From Prosopocoilus inquinatus (taxonomy: Eukaryota > Arthropoda > Insecta > Coleoptera > Lucanidae), in NCBI GenBank assembly GCA_036172665.1, contig CM069875.1, positions 18,383,806 to 18,447,805 on the forward strand: a DNA stretch of 64,000 nucleotides, given 5' to 3'. The stretch's first letter is position 1. Every line of letters starts with the position of its first letter. Under the pieces are notes generated by a model, which worked only from the letters and a program-made list of their open reading frames with translations, searched no databases and was not told the origin of the DNA. Both the position numbers and the translations under genes were made by a program. Positions 39,867 to 49,264 of this stretch are shown here, in pieces.

Positions 39867-41334
39867 TGTACTACTGTTCGAGTATTTTACATATTTTTAG
39901 TATGCCTACTGTGTAAAATATGTATAGTAAAATATTATTAATATAATATGTAACATTGTCAATTAATATGTAATCCTGGGCAATAAATGAAATTAGGAAA
40001 TATTCAGTGCAAGGTAGCGTATCTTAAAAACTAGGATAAGTTATACGAAGCATTAGCCTAAAACCCATAAAAAAATTGGAAATAAGAAAAATATCTTTTT
40101 ATCCCAGTATAATTCATAATATATTATAATGAATAGGTAAAAGAATGTGCGAATAAAGTTATGATACTATAATAATCTAACTGAAACTTCTAGAAATAAT
40201 TTTTCTTGCTTTATTTAAATTACTCTTAAAAAAAGTATGAAACGTATTTATATGTGTATATAAATAAGCCTTTACTTTAATTTGTTCGACTGGTAAACCA
40301 ATACCAATAACTACGAACGAAGAAAATGCGATTTATATGTAGATCAAGTAATAGAGTAATGAAACTACTGACCTCGCATAATAAAATCAGAGGAGTAGAG
40401 AAGCGCGATTTATCTATTTTTCGGATGAGAACCTGCAATCTAATAGACACGTTTATTTCTTTCGATTTATTCGCGCTGACGCAGCCGCCGTTCCCGGGTT
40501 GGTAAGAATTTACATATATTTCCTTCCACCTCATATTTACATCAAGAACGGCAATATGTTTACTAGTAGCTTCACGTTGAGACTTCATTGCCGGCTGTAG
40601 GGTGGAAGCTAGCTGAAAGCGAATAAAAAATTGCCGGATTTAACTTTTCCATTTCGGATTCTGCTTTAAAATACAGCCGGCGTTTCGCTTAAACTTGTGA
40701 ACGCTTGCGGATTTCAGATTTCCGGATATTTTTATTTCCACTCCGTCTATTCAATTTTATAACGATAATCTTAGATTTTGAATTTAATTTTATTATTACC
40801 TTGGAATAGATTTCTATTGAATGACTTTTTTCAAATTGTATATTATCAGAAAGTACATAATTACGAAAATAATTAAACGTATTTGGAAAAAAGTGTCAGA
40901 AATTATTTCAATTAGCCATCCATACTTTCATTTCAATAATTTTATTTTCAAAAAATCATCGGTTATTATGAAACACGGGTATCTCAAGTTAAGTCGCCTA
41001 TTAAAAGTTTTAGGGGAAAGAAACATAAACGTTTTTAACATTAATACACTGATCTCCAAAGAAATGATCTTTCAGAATAAAATATTTTCACTTTTATATC
41101 ACTTCCAGTTATGCTGGAACTCGCCATTGACTTCATTATTTTAAAAAGAATGCTATATTTTTTATTGCAAATTTAAAATCTACACGTTATTCTATGTAAA
41201 AATTGTTAAGGCTTCCCTACACTTAAATGATATTTTTTCTAATTTCTTAAAAAAATATTTCGTGAATGTACTTACACTTTCAAATTTCAATATTCAAGTT
41301 ACTTGGCATTTAAGAGAATAATTAAACATATTGT
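39867..41334. other. Unassigned DNA
   Basis: A minus-strand frame of 103 codons (40277-40588) covers a GC-richer patch at 40430-40580 but has no domain I recognise and no clear codon bias. I do not call it a gene. A forward frame at 40821-41144 is AT-rich and unsupported. Confidence 0.35.
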
Positions 41335-41525
41335 TGCAAATCGTTTTTGATTGCAATGAAAACCTCGAGCAGCCTCTGTACCTGTACAGCTGTTTTAGCC
41401 CTGTTTGAGGCTTCTGCAGTAGATACGTAGCTAAAAATTTCTACTACAAACCAAAAACGACTTGACCAATTTATTCGCAATTGCGATGTAATAGTGATGA
41501 ATAGATAAAACAGCGACATCTTTAT
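41335..41525 (-). repeat. Decayed retrozyme-like copy with inactive hammerhead
   Basis: The minus strand matches 4140-4315 across the unit (gataaaacagcgacatc, ttcgcaattgcgat, aagtcgtttttgg, ctgctcgagg). In the hammerhead region (41373-41432) A6 is C (CTGCAGA) and G12 is A (AAAAC), and 6 bp are inserted beyond the cleavage site. These core changes would abolish cleavage. Confidence 0.8.
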
Positions 41526-42375
41526 GAACTCATTGTGCTTAATGCAACGCTGGAATGTAGCGTAAAAATACCGCGCTTGGCTAATGGCGGCCGCTTCAAG
41601 AAAGCGCTGCAAGCAATGATGTCACATGCACGTTCAGGCTTACGCTTTAGAAAAACGCTTCAGCGCTGCGGCTACCTGAACGCGACCTTCCAAATCATAT
41701 CCTAATTAACTCTGAAAAATTGACGGGGTGGTCAAAATATGGTGTCGAACCTTGTTATGTTTAAGTGCCCAAAACTCAGTTTTTGCAAACGGAACACTGT
41801 ATATTTTTACATTATGAGTTACAATTTCAAATTCTGCATCCATAAGAAGTAGATTCCGTTTACCTTTTAGTTTTCTTGTTATCGATAATTGTTTCTTATA
41901 ATGTCATATTTGGGTAGCAATTTCTTGCAGTAAGTTTTAACAAAACAAAAATATTTATTAAATTACATAGTTATTATTAACGGATATGTATAAATAGAAA
42001 AGAAAGAAATTGACAAAATTAAGAAAACAAATAAATAATTATAATGTTCTAAAACCCTTTAAAGTAAAGGGTTTTCAAATAAGCCACACGTTAGACGTTA
42101 AAAACATATGTCTTCTAGACAGTTAGGTCTATTCTGTGAGCATTTCGTATATATTGTTATGCTGATATGTAACAAGTCTTACAATTGATTTCCTAAAAAT
42201 CGTATTTGCTTCAATTATTTGTTACTGCATGTTGAAGTCTGATTGGTGGGTTTCTGTGATTGCTGTAGTTACATATTAGTTACATATCAATTGAAATGAG
42301 TTGGTGCGTACAAATAGACTTGATTACGTCCAAATCCCGTTAACCTTACTTCCGTTACGATAATTACAAATACAT
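41526..42375. other. Unassigned DNA
   Basis: A GC-richer patch at 41525-41690 carries a short inverted pair cgttcagg/cctgaacg (about 41629 and 41673), perhaps the end of a small DNA element. Otherwise nothing was recognised. Confidence 0.35.
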
Positions 42376-42382
42376 ATAAATT

Positions 42383-43390
42383 AGGATGTGGCTAGAGACC
42401 CGAAGGCGGGATCGTTTCCCAAAAATTAAAATCCCGAACGGGCGTTGTTTAATGGATTTGTTCGGGATTTTATAAAATAGTATCGATATCGACCATTGAA
42501 TCGACTTTTATCTCGATTACACGAATGCATGTTCCAATGACATGATCTGCCTGACTTTCTTTCTTGTACCTTGTAATATCCTTAGAAAGTATTGTCGATA
42601 CAATTGTTTGTAAGTAGTTTGTGGGATAGATAAAATTAAAAGGAGGTGTATATTTATATTGATTTATTCCCATAGTTACAATTATAGAGATAATTGTTTC
42701 TGTAGGAATTAATCAACGGTCAAAGTTAATTAGAGATTAAAAATTTGTACAAAGTGAGAGAGGCAGACTACCACAGTTAACGTTAATTGTTTGAATCGAT
42801 ACTTCTCTGTCACTTTGCGCAAGAAATTGTAACAAATATTGATAGACGTAAAACGGTTCTAATATCCTAAACACATCAAAGATGTACCATCATGCTCAAT
42901 TGAAATGATTCCTCTCGACAATTACAGCAATTAAGAGAGGAGATGGTTATAATATTTATTGTTTTAAAGTTTTACAAGTTTATGCGTGTGTATGCTTGTT
43001 TTTATCAAGCACGATACTACATGATTCTTAGAAGATAACTGTTACCACCGTCTTATACAATACACGTTGAGGACAAGATATTTTGTATACTTTATTGTAT
43101 TGGCACATCTTTTCCAAAATTAGAGTTTGTTTTGTCTTTCAAATTTGTCTATAGCATTTTGTATTCTTTATAAACCTCAAATTCATGTCAGAAAACTAAT
43201 TTTGCTCATAATTTTGAAGGCAATCAAATCAAATGCAGCGTGCGCAAGTGACATGTAATAATTCCAAAAATTTTACATTCGGGATTGTTGCAATTTTCTG
43301 TGAATGCCGAACGATTATTAATAAATGAAGTCCGTTCGGGATTTTAATTTTTTGGATGCGATTCCGCGTTCGGGATTCTAGCCACTTCCT
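42383..43390. mobile_element. DNA transposon-like element with 7-8 bp target duplication
   Basis: The ends aggatgtggctagagacccg and (other strand) aggaagtggctagaatcccg begin inverted repeats of about 60 bp, which share ttaaaatcccgaacgg. The flanks carry ATAAATT on both sides (42376-42382 and 43391-43397), 8 bp if the next A is included, a length usual for hAT elements. The 1-kb interior has no recognisable transposase. A 67-codon minus-strand frame at 42470-42673 has no motif. It is probably non-autonomous. Confidence 0.75.
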
Positions 43391-43489
43391 ATAAATTATA
43401 TTAAAGAATCCACCATGAACGCTTTTTGCTCTATCGTGAAAACCATTTTATGAATGATATAACAGAAATTAAGGTTTAGATTTACATGT

Positions 43490-44254
43490 GCAGGGTGGCC
43501 CAACGTTGCGTATTTCTTCTGTGAGGCCCATAGGAAAAAATCGATAAAGAATTTTATACTAGATAATACGCGGCATATTGTATAATTATTTTGAAGTATA
43601 CAGAGTGATCAGAAAAATAGTGGTTCGTGGAAACTAATTTTTTTTTAATGGAACACCCTATATATTTTTAGATATTTCGATGCGCCGCAATCAGCAGATT
43701 ACAATGGTATAAAGATATATAGATTTCATTGAATAACTTTCGTAAAATAATTTTCTTTTCTTGAAGAATTTTGCAAAAATTCAGTCAGTTTGAATATGAA
43801 TTTCCGATTACTGAGGTAATACAGACGAACGAAAATCTAACACGATATTTTTAGGACTTTGGCCTTTATAAAAATGTGAACAAAATTAAGATATCTTTTT
43901 GCATTATACCGAGCGATCAATACTTACGAAACATTCGGTATCTAATTTTTTTTTAATGGAACGGCTTACTTTTTATTTCAGAAATGGATAGCACTTAAAT
44001 GTAGCTTTCTGCTGATATAAGGTTATATACCTTTATTTTTAATAATTTCGTCACTAGAAATTTTCTTTTTACAAGTATTTCAATGGTCTGTTTTTAAATT
44101 ATTTTTGGTAAAATAAATCCTATCGCGGGGGTATTCAAATTAGAAATCTTTGACAGTAGAATCAAATGATCGAAAAATGACTTCGAATGATTGAATTTAG
44201 GTAGGAAAGTAGCAATACTGGGTGTATAGTTTAAAACGCCGACCATTGAAATAC
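43490..44254. mobile_element. Left part of an interrupted foldback element
   Basis: It starts cagggtggcccaacg and pairs with the right part ending cgttgggccaccctg at 55807. The retroelement at 44255-55205 was inserted close to its centre, beside the words tttcaatggtc/gaccattgaaa. Arms match through many blocks, such as acagagtgatcag, catattcaaactgac and ggtatataacc. The insertion is younger than the foldback element. Confidence 0.85.
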
Positions 44255-44630
44255 TGTCACGACCCTGGTAAGATCAAGGGTCGCAAAGGGGGGTTGCTCA
44301 GAGGGAGCAGTCGCTAGCTAGTAGCGGAGGTACCTTAATGGAATGTTGGAAAGTTAAAAATAAAAATAACCATACCTTTCAGAAGCGGTTTATTTGCAAA
44401 AACTCAAAGAATCCCTTCAGCAAGCAGAGCCCGGTAACCGCCAGGTGACGTCCACGGCACCGCACACACACACCCGTCTGTCTGTCTATCTATCTCCCCG
44501 CGACGCGTTTTCCTAGCGGTTTTATTATGCCTGCCTGCTGAAGTCAGCAAATCATTTATCCAAATCTATAACTAATTAATTAAAACAGTTATAACAATAA
44601 TTGATACCTACCTTAGCATCATTTGTGGCA
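44255..44630 (-). repeat. 3' LTR
   Basis: 376 bp, in element sense TGCCACAAA to GTCGTGACA. A polyadenylation signal AATAAA lies at 44389-44394. A perfect 7-bp inverted repeat (CGACCCT, 44260-44266, with AGGGTCG, 44277-44283) forms a hairpin at the U5 end. Confidence 0.97.
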
Positions 44631-44643
44631 TTTCCCCCCCTCT
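44631..44643 (-). promoter_or_regulatory. Polypurine tract
   Basis: In element sense a run of G followed by AAA abuts the 3' LTR directly, as needed for plus-strand priming. Confidence 0.85.
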
Positions 44644-44925
44644 GGAGAAAAAAACGTCTCCTGACCGTTTCTTAATGGATACAATTACCATATCGTTTTT
44701 ATTAAAAAGGTAACGATTGAATAGCCACAAATGATACTAGGTTTACATATACGAATCAATCTAAAAGTAAAAAAGACATATGAAAAACTGTAAACTATCT
44801 ACATAAAACACGTATGTAAGTGAAAAATAAACGCAATACAAATTAATTTTACTCAAAACCGCACTCACAGTTTTAGTTTTAGAGTTCGGACGGATACTTT
44901 AGCAGTTTGTGGAAAGGGAATCCCT

Positions 44926-45380
44926 TTACGTTAGTTTGTCACAGGACAATCCACCAAAATCTTCTACGTAACCACCAAGTTCTCCGGCGTTGTTGACCAG
45001 TGGCTTTTTAGGCTCCCCGACGTTAGTGTTTACGGGTTTTTGCTCAGTGGCCTCTTCAAAAGCAGCAAGCAGTTAAATTGGACCTTTTGATGGTAGTTGG
45101 TAATGAGTTCCTCAATGGCCTGTCCCAGATTTGCTGTTGATGAACTTAGGCTCTTGTAGTAGAAGTACTCTTGTCCTTTGGTAAATGGTGTGAACAGGAC
45201 CAACAAGACCCTTGCACGCCCTACTCAATTCAGGCGTGGCATCTGCAATGTGCTGGAGATTCTTGAGGTTGTAGTTGATTGTCCAGTTTCGTGGAACAAT
45301 TTTGGTCAAATTCTGGAGGCTCTGTTTCATCCCCATGTTTTTTTGTGACGGTCGGGTGTATCCCTTTCCCTTGTAATTTG
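44926..45380 (-). pseudogene. Host-like coding fragment inside the retroelement, three frames
   Basis: Between env and the 3' LTR, open stretches follow one another in three frames: 45336-45169 (starts MGMKQSLQNLTKIVPRNW), 45187-45075 (contains GQEYFYYKSLSSSTANLGQ) and 45069-44926 (contains EEATEQKPVNTNVGEPKK, stop at 44926-44928). Third codon positions are much richer in G/C than in gag, pol or env, and the amino acid make-up is that of an ordinary soluble protein. This looks like part of a host transcript captured by the element and then frameshifted. I do not recognise the protein. Alternatively it is a lineage-specific accessory gene in decay. Confidence 0.5.
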
Positions 45381-46178
45381 TCCGTCTCCGTACGGTACAT
45401 GCAAAATTAAAGCAAAAACAAAAGTAAATAATAATAAAAATTAATATTAATTAATACTAAATAAACTTCTAATGAATTTACACACACATTTATTATTGTA
45501 TTTATACAATTTAATTTTTTTTTTTTATTATAATCTAGGATTCATTTAAAGGTTCTGTTATAAACGACATTAAAATACGTATTTGGATAGTTTGAATAAT
45601 GTTAGTGTGTGCAATTTATATATTCATACAACACTTTGGATTAAAACATTGGGTAGCCTTGTTAATATGTAGATTATTCTAATAAACATGTAGTGTACGT
45701 ACTTTAACTTATGTCATCGAAAATTTCATTCTTTACTCTTTTCGAGCATACAATACATATTTAATACTTTCAAACAATTAGTCCATATGGCTAATACATA
45801 AGATATATTTTGTCTTACGTAACATAATATACTTTTATAAAGTTTCATTCTCTTTCATTTTCTTTCTTATAGTACTAACTTAGTATTAATGTAATCGAAA
45901 ATTTCATTCTTTACTTTTTTCGAATATACAAAATACTTGTTGCAATTTTGCAGTTGAAAATTTCAGTTCTTACTCTTTTCAACTACAATTACTCACTGTA
46001 AAATATTTAATAATTAGGCCATTTCATACTTTCAAGTGTTATTACTTTAATATTTAACCCATTTAATCATTTCTTTTACTATTAATTTACATAAATTGCG
46101 TACCCACTCATTTGCTTTCTAATTATTTACAGGGGGCCCTTACATCTTCGATTCTAACTTACTAGGCTGCAGTCCTAG
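45381..46178 (-). other. AT-rich tail between env and captured fragment, with three hairpins
   Basis: No coding sequence. Three hairpins sit at 45717-45745, 45895-45923 and 45952-45984. Each has a 15-nt loop of similar sequence (tttcattctttactc on the plus strand) and stems that differ by compensating changes. Confidence 0.6.
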
Positions 46179-47600
46179 TTAATGTAGACTCGACTCTGAT
46201 GTAGATGCTTTAAGATTAATCTTACAACTTCTCCCGTCTGGCAGGACAAAGATTCCCTCATCGTACTGTTTTGAACCAACAATTCCTTGCGAATCCCTTC
46301 TTGTCACTTTATTTGCACAACATGTTCTTACTTTTAAATAACACCAAATTATAATAACTATACCAATTACAGTTAATACCGTGCCCGTGGTAATGAATCC
46401 TATGTGTGTGTTTTTTCTGAAATTAAAATCTAAATCTAGATCGTCAATATCTTTTAACACCTCATCTAAATTTCTACTGTTTTCTTTTAGCCTACTTCCT
46501 TTAACTAAGTCTTCCAACTTATAAAAATTTATTTTGTCAAGGTCAGCAATCAATGGATTTATTAAATTTCTTTCTGTTGTGTTGAAATGAAAGAATTTCC
46601 AGCGTGATGAATATTGAATACTTTTTGTAAACTTAACTGAATGAACTGGATTTAAAATTATGTTTTTGGAAAACCCTTTGCACTCTTCAGATAGTGTAAT
46701 TCTTCCTGTACCCCATAATTCTATATACTCAATTTTTTGGTTATTTTTGCAATTAACAGTCATTGTTTCTCTGTTTGGTGCTACGAAAATCCACGAGTTA
46801 TAAACGCCTGACTCAATAAATTTTGTTCTATTCAAATAAATGATATGTCTTTCACATACATTGGGCAATTCTTTTACTGGCCGAAATAACTGAACTTCAC
46901 ATGATTGTTGTGAGTCAGATAAAATTGGTTTTTCATAATTTAAAATGTAGTTTCTGTTTTCTGAAATAAAACAATTCTGAAATTCACTTTCATCTAAATG
47001 AAAATATTTATTGTGCAGTTCATTAATTGCTAAATATCGAAATTCATTGTTAATAAATATAAAGTTGTTGTCATGTAGTCTGATTGGAACTGATACAGTT
47101 TTAAATAAAAGGTAAGGATTTACATGAACTAATGGAATTTTTAAAGCACAATTCAATTTTGATTGTAGAATAAAAACGTTTACCTTTAAAATTCGCCACA
47201 AAACTGTATTATCCTCATGATCTAAAATATTAAATGGTAATTTTAGCCCTGGTGGAATATGGTTAATAATTGTATTTAGTTGTTCCATGATAGTCGTGGG
47301 TGTAATTAATAAGGGGTGCAAAATTCCTTGCTTCGCAGCAACTAATACATTTACAAGATTCGTTGTTTCTAACTGATATTGATCAATTAATAGAGTTAGC
47401 AAAGCTACATGATCCTTCAGTCGTCTATCTATTTTATAAATAAAATCGATGTCGGTTAAAGTATTGTTTACCAAAAATTTTAATTTTTGAAAATTTTCGA
47501 GAATAATTTTTTCATTGTGCTGAAAATGACCAATAGTATTATTTAAAGAATCCAAAGTTGATTTAACGACAGAAGTTTGTTTGGCTAAAATTTTACTCAT
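46179..47600 (-). CDS. env: Env, C-terminal open frame (transmembrane subunit)
   Basis: The frame has 473 codons. Residues about 10-60 are heptad-like helix after the presumed fusion peptide. Several N-x-S/T sites and cysteines (210, 234, 249, 284, 307) mark an ectodomain. Residues 400-423 are a single hydrophobic membrane anchor, followed by a cytoplasmic tail of about 50 residues with a CC pair. The layout is that of insect errantivirus and baculovirus F-type fusion proteins. The frame overlaps the preceding env frame by ATGA (47597-47600), and the two frames differ by -1 right after an A12 run (47604-47615 on the plus strand as T). Either translation or transcription slips there, or this copy is mutated. 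Confidence 0.85.
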   Translation of the reverse strand: MSKILAKQTSVVKSTLDSLNNTIGHFQHNEKIILENFQKLKFLVNNTLTDIDFIYKIDRRLKDHVALLTLLIDQYQLETTNLVNVLVAAKQGILHPLLITPTTIMEQLNTIINHIPPGLKLPFNILDHEDNTVLWRILKVNVFILQSKLNCALKIPLVHVNPYLLFKTVSVPIRLHDNNFIFINNEFRYLAINELHNKYFHLDESEFQNCFISENRNYILNYEKPILSDSQQSCEVQLFRPVKELPNVCERHIIYLNRTKFIESGVYNSWIFVAPNRETMTVNCKNNQKIEYIELWGTGRITLSEECKGFSKNIILNPVHSVKFTKSIQYSSRWKFFHFNTTERNLINPLIADLDKINFYKLEDLVKGSRLKENSRNLDEVLKDIDDLDLDFNFRKNTHIGFITTGTVLTVIGIVIIIWCYLKVRTCCANKVTRRDSQGIVGSKQYDEGIFVLPDGRSCKINLKASTSESSLH

Positions 47601-48079
47601 TTGTTTTTTTTTTTTGTCAATGCTCCTATTGCTTTCTCGAAATGTTCTTCATCTTCTGTAGTTAAGGTTCCAAACAAAACTTTTGAAGCTTTACCTACAA
47701 TATCAAAATACCCTCTTTTTACTCGAACGTGGCCAATGAAACTTGGTATTACATTTCTTTCCCAAGTGACCCGATTCATAGTTTGATTTATTAAATTAAT
47801 GTAATTGCCACATAGTTCATTTTTCTCAAGCAAAGGCTCATTACAGATTTCTGTTGTTTCCCTAAACATATTTTTCAGTTGAACAAATTTATCATCGTAT
47901 GACTCTAAATCTATGTAAGTAATAATATTCCAAAAAGTATTAGTCAGATATAAATTACCTACATCTTCAAATAAAATTCCTGATGTCTTTTCTAACGATT
48001 CGACTTTATATGGAATTTTTACGTCTTCTTCATATCCAAATGTGAAAAATATCAAGTATAAGAAATAATATAACTCCAT
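47597..48079 (-). CDS. env: Env, N-terminal open frame (surface part and cleavage site)
   Basis: The frame has 160 codons. Residues 1-16 are hydrophobic and act as a likely signal peptide. RVKR at residues 119-122 followed by GYFDIVGKASKVLFG is a furin-like site and the start of a fusion-peptide-like segment. The frame stops at residue 160 in a lysine run encoded by A12, where the next frame takes over. The surface part before the cleavage site is short, as in errantiviruses. A splice-acceptor-like TTGTTACAG lies about 25 bases before the ATG (48102-48110), fitting the spliced env mRNA known for gypsy-type elements. Confidence 0.85.
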   Translation of the reverse strand: MELYYFLYLIFFTFGYEEDVKIPYKVESLEKTSGILFEDVGNLYLTNTFWNIITYIDLESYDDKFVQLKNMFRETTEICNEPLLEKNELCGNYINLINQTMNRVTWERNVIPSFIGHVRVKRGYFDIVGKASKVLFGTLTTEDEEHFEKAIGALTKKKNK

Positions 48080-48101
48080 TTCAATTTTCTTGCTTATGAC
48101 C

Positions 48102-48110
48102 CTGTAACAA
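48102..48110 (-). promoter_or_regulatory. Candidate splice acceptor for env mRNA
   Basis: In element sense TTGTTACAG precedes the env ATG (48079) by some 22 bases, after a pyrimidine-rich stretch upstream. Gypsy-type env is translated from a spliced RNA. The donor was not identified. Confidence 0.4.
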
Positions 48111-48235
48111 TTCTTTATTTATATATACAGTCTACACTTCAATTGGAGGAAAAAAAATCCAACGTATGATAAAAATACTTAATTATATCCCTTTAAAATT
48201 AAACTTATTATTTATTTGTTTATTTAAGTAAAAAC

Positions 48236-49264
48236 TTATGGCGTCCATTTTTCGTAATAAGGAGCTAAACGCGAAATGTGAACTGTCTCTCGTTTGGCCT
48301 TTTTGCCTTTTCCCGATTCTATAACGTAATTTAAGTTATTTCGTTTTTCAACTATCGTATATGGGCCAAAATATTTTGGTTGTAACTTGTCGCTCTTTCC
48401 TACTTGTCTGATGAACATTTTTAATTTTACCTTATCTCCTACTTCAAAACTCGCATTACGATGTTTTTCGTCATATCGTGTTTTATCAATTTTTTGTTGT
48501 TTAATAATATTATTACGAGCTTCTTCTCTTAACTTTATAATTGCTTTTTGATTACGCAATGCAAAATCAGTTGTCATTAATTGATTTATTTGAGCATCAG
48601 ACGGTAAAACAGGTTCTCTGCCATAAACTAAAGAGAAAGGGCTACATTTTATAGTTTCCTGACGAGTGGTATTATACGCAAATACGCAATGAGGAAGGAA
48701 GACATCCCAATCCTTTTGAGACGTGGAACAATATTTACTCAACATGTCTGCCAACGTTTTGTTTAGCCGTTCGGTGAGTCCGTTGGTAGAGGGTTTGTAA
48801 GCTGTAGTAAAACTACTCCCTGTGCCTAGCAACCTTAATAACTCTGTGACGAGACGTGACATGAAGACAGCTCCCCTGTCGCTGAGTAACTTTTTTGGTG
48901 AACCATGTCGACAAATGATCTGCTGCATGATAAATTTTGCAACAGCTTCTGCTTTACCATTAGGAAGGGCTTTGGCCTCCGCCCACCTAGTCGCATAATC
49001 TGTCGCCACAACGATAAATGTACAACCAGAATTGCTTTTTCGAAAAGGGCCTAGAAGATCTATACCAACCATTTCGAAAGGATTTCCTACTTCGATCGGA
49101 TTTAATAATCCTGCAGGTTTTTGATTTAACCCTTTACGCATTTGGCAATCAGGACATCCCTTAATATATTTTTCTACATCGCGCTTCATACCTTCCCAAA
49201 AGTATTTTTTTCTAATTTTGTCTAATGTTCGAGAAATTCCTAAATGTCCGCTTAATAGGTTCAT
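48236..49264 (-). CDS. pol: Pol, integrase part (separate frame)
   Basis: The frame has 342 codons. The HHCC zinc-binding domain is incomplete in this frame: H7 and the pair C37/C40 are here, the first His is in the previous frame. The catalytic core has D69 (GIDLLGPF), D129 (LLSDRGAVF) and E165 (NGLTERLNKT), giving exactly 35 residues between D129 and E165. The C-terminal GPF/Y-type module is at YFGPYTIVEKR. The core therefore looks functional. The frame overlaps the previous pol frame by 53 nt and is shifted by +1. Programmed shifts are not expected inside integrase, so a single-base indel in this copy is the simplest reading. Confidence 0.93.
   Translation of the reverse strand: MNLLSGHLGISRTLDKIRKKYFWEGMKRDVEKYIKGCPDCQMRKGLNQKPAGLLNPIEVGNPFEMVGIDLLGPFRKSNSGCTFIVVATDYATRWAEAKALPNGKAEAVAKFIMQQIICRHGSPKKLLSDRGAVFMSRLVTELLRLLGTGSSFTTAYKPSTNGLTERLNKTLADMLSKYCSTSQKDWDVFLPHCVFAYNTTRQETIKCSPFSLVYGREPVLPSDAQINQLMTTDFALRNQKAIIKLREEARNNIIKQQKIDKTRYDEKHRNASFEVGDKVKLKMFIRQVGKSDKLQPKYFGPYTIVEKRNNLNYVIESGKGKKAKRETVHISRLAPYYEKWTP

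Noticed and set aside
40277..40588. 103-codon minus-strand frame over a GC-richer patch
   Set aside because: No recognisable domain and the C-terminal half looks like random AT-rich translation. It could be non-coding host DNA.
47601..47786. Plus-strand 61-codon frame over env
   Set aside because: Antisense shadow of env.
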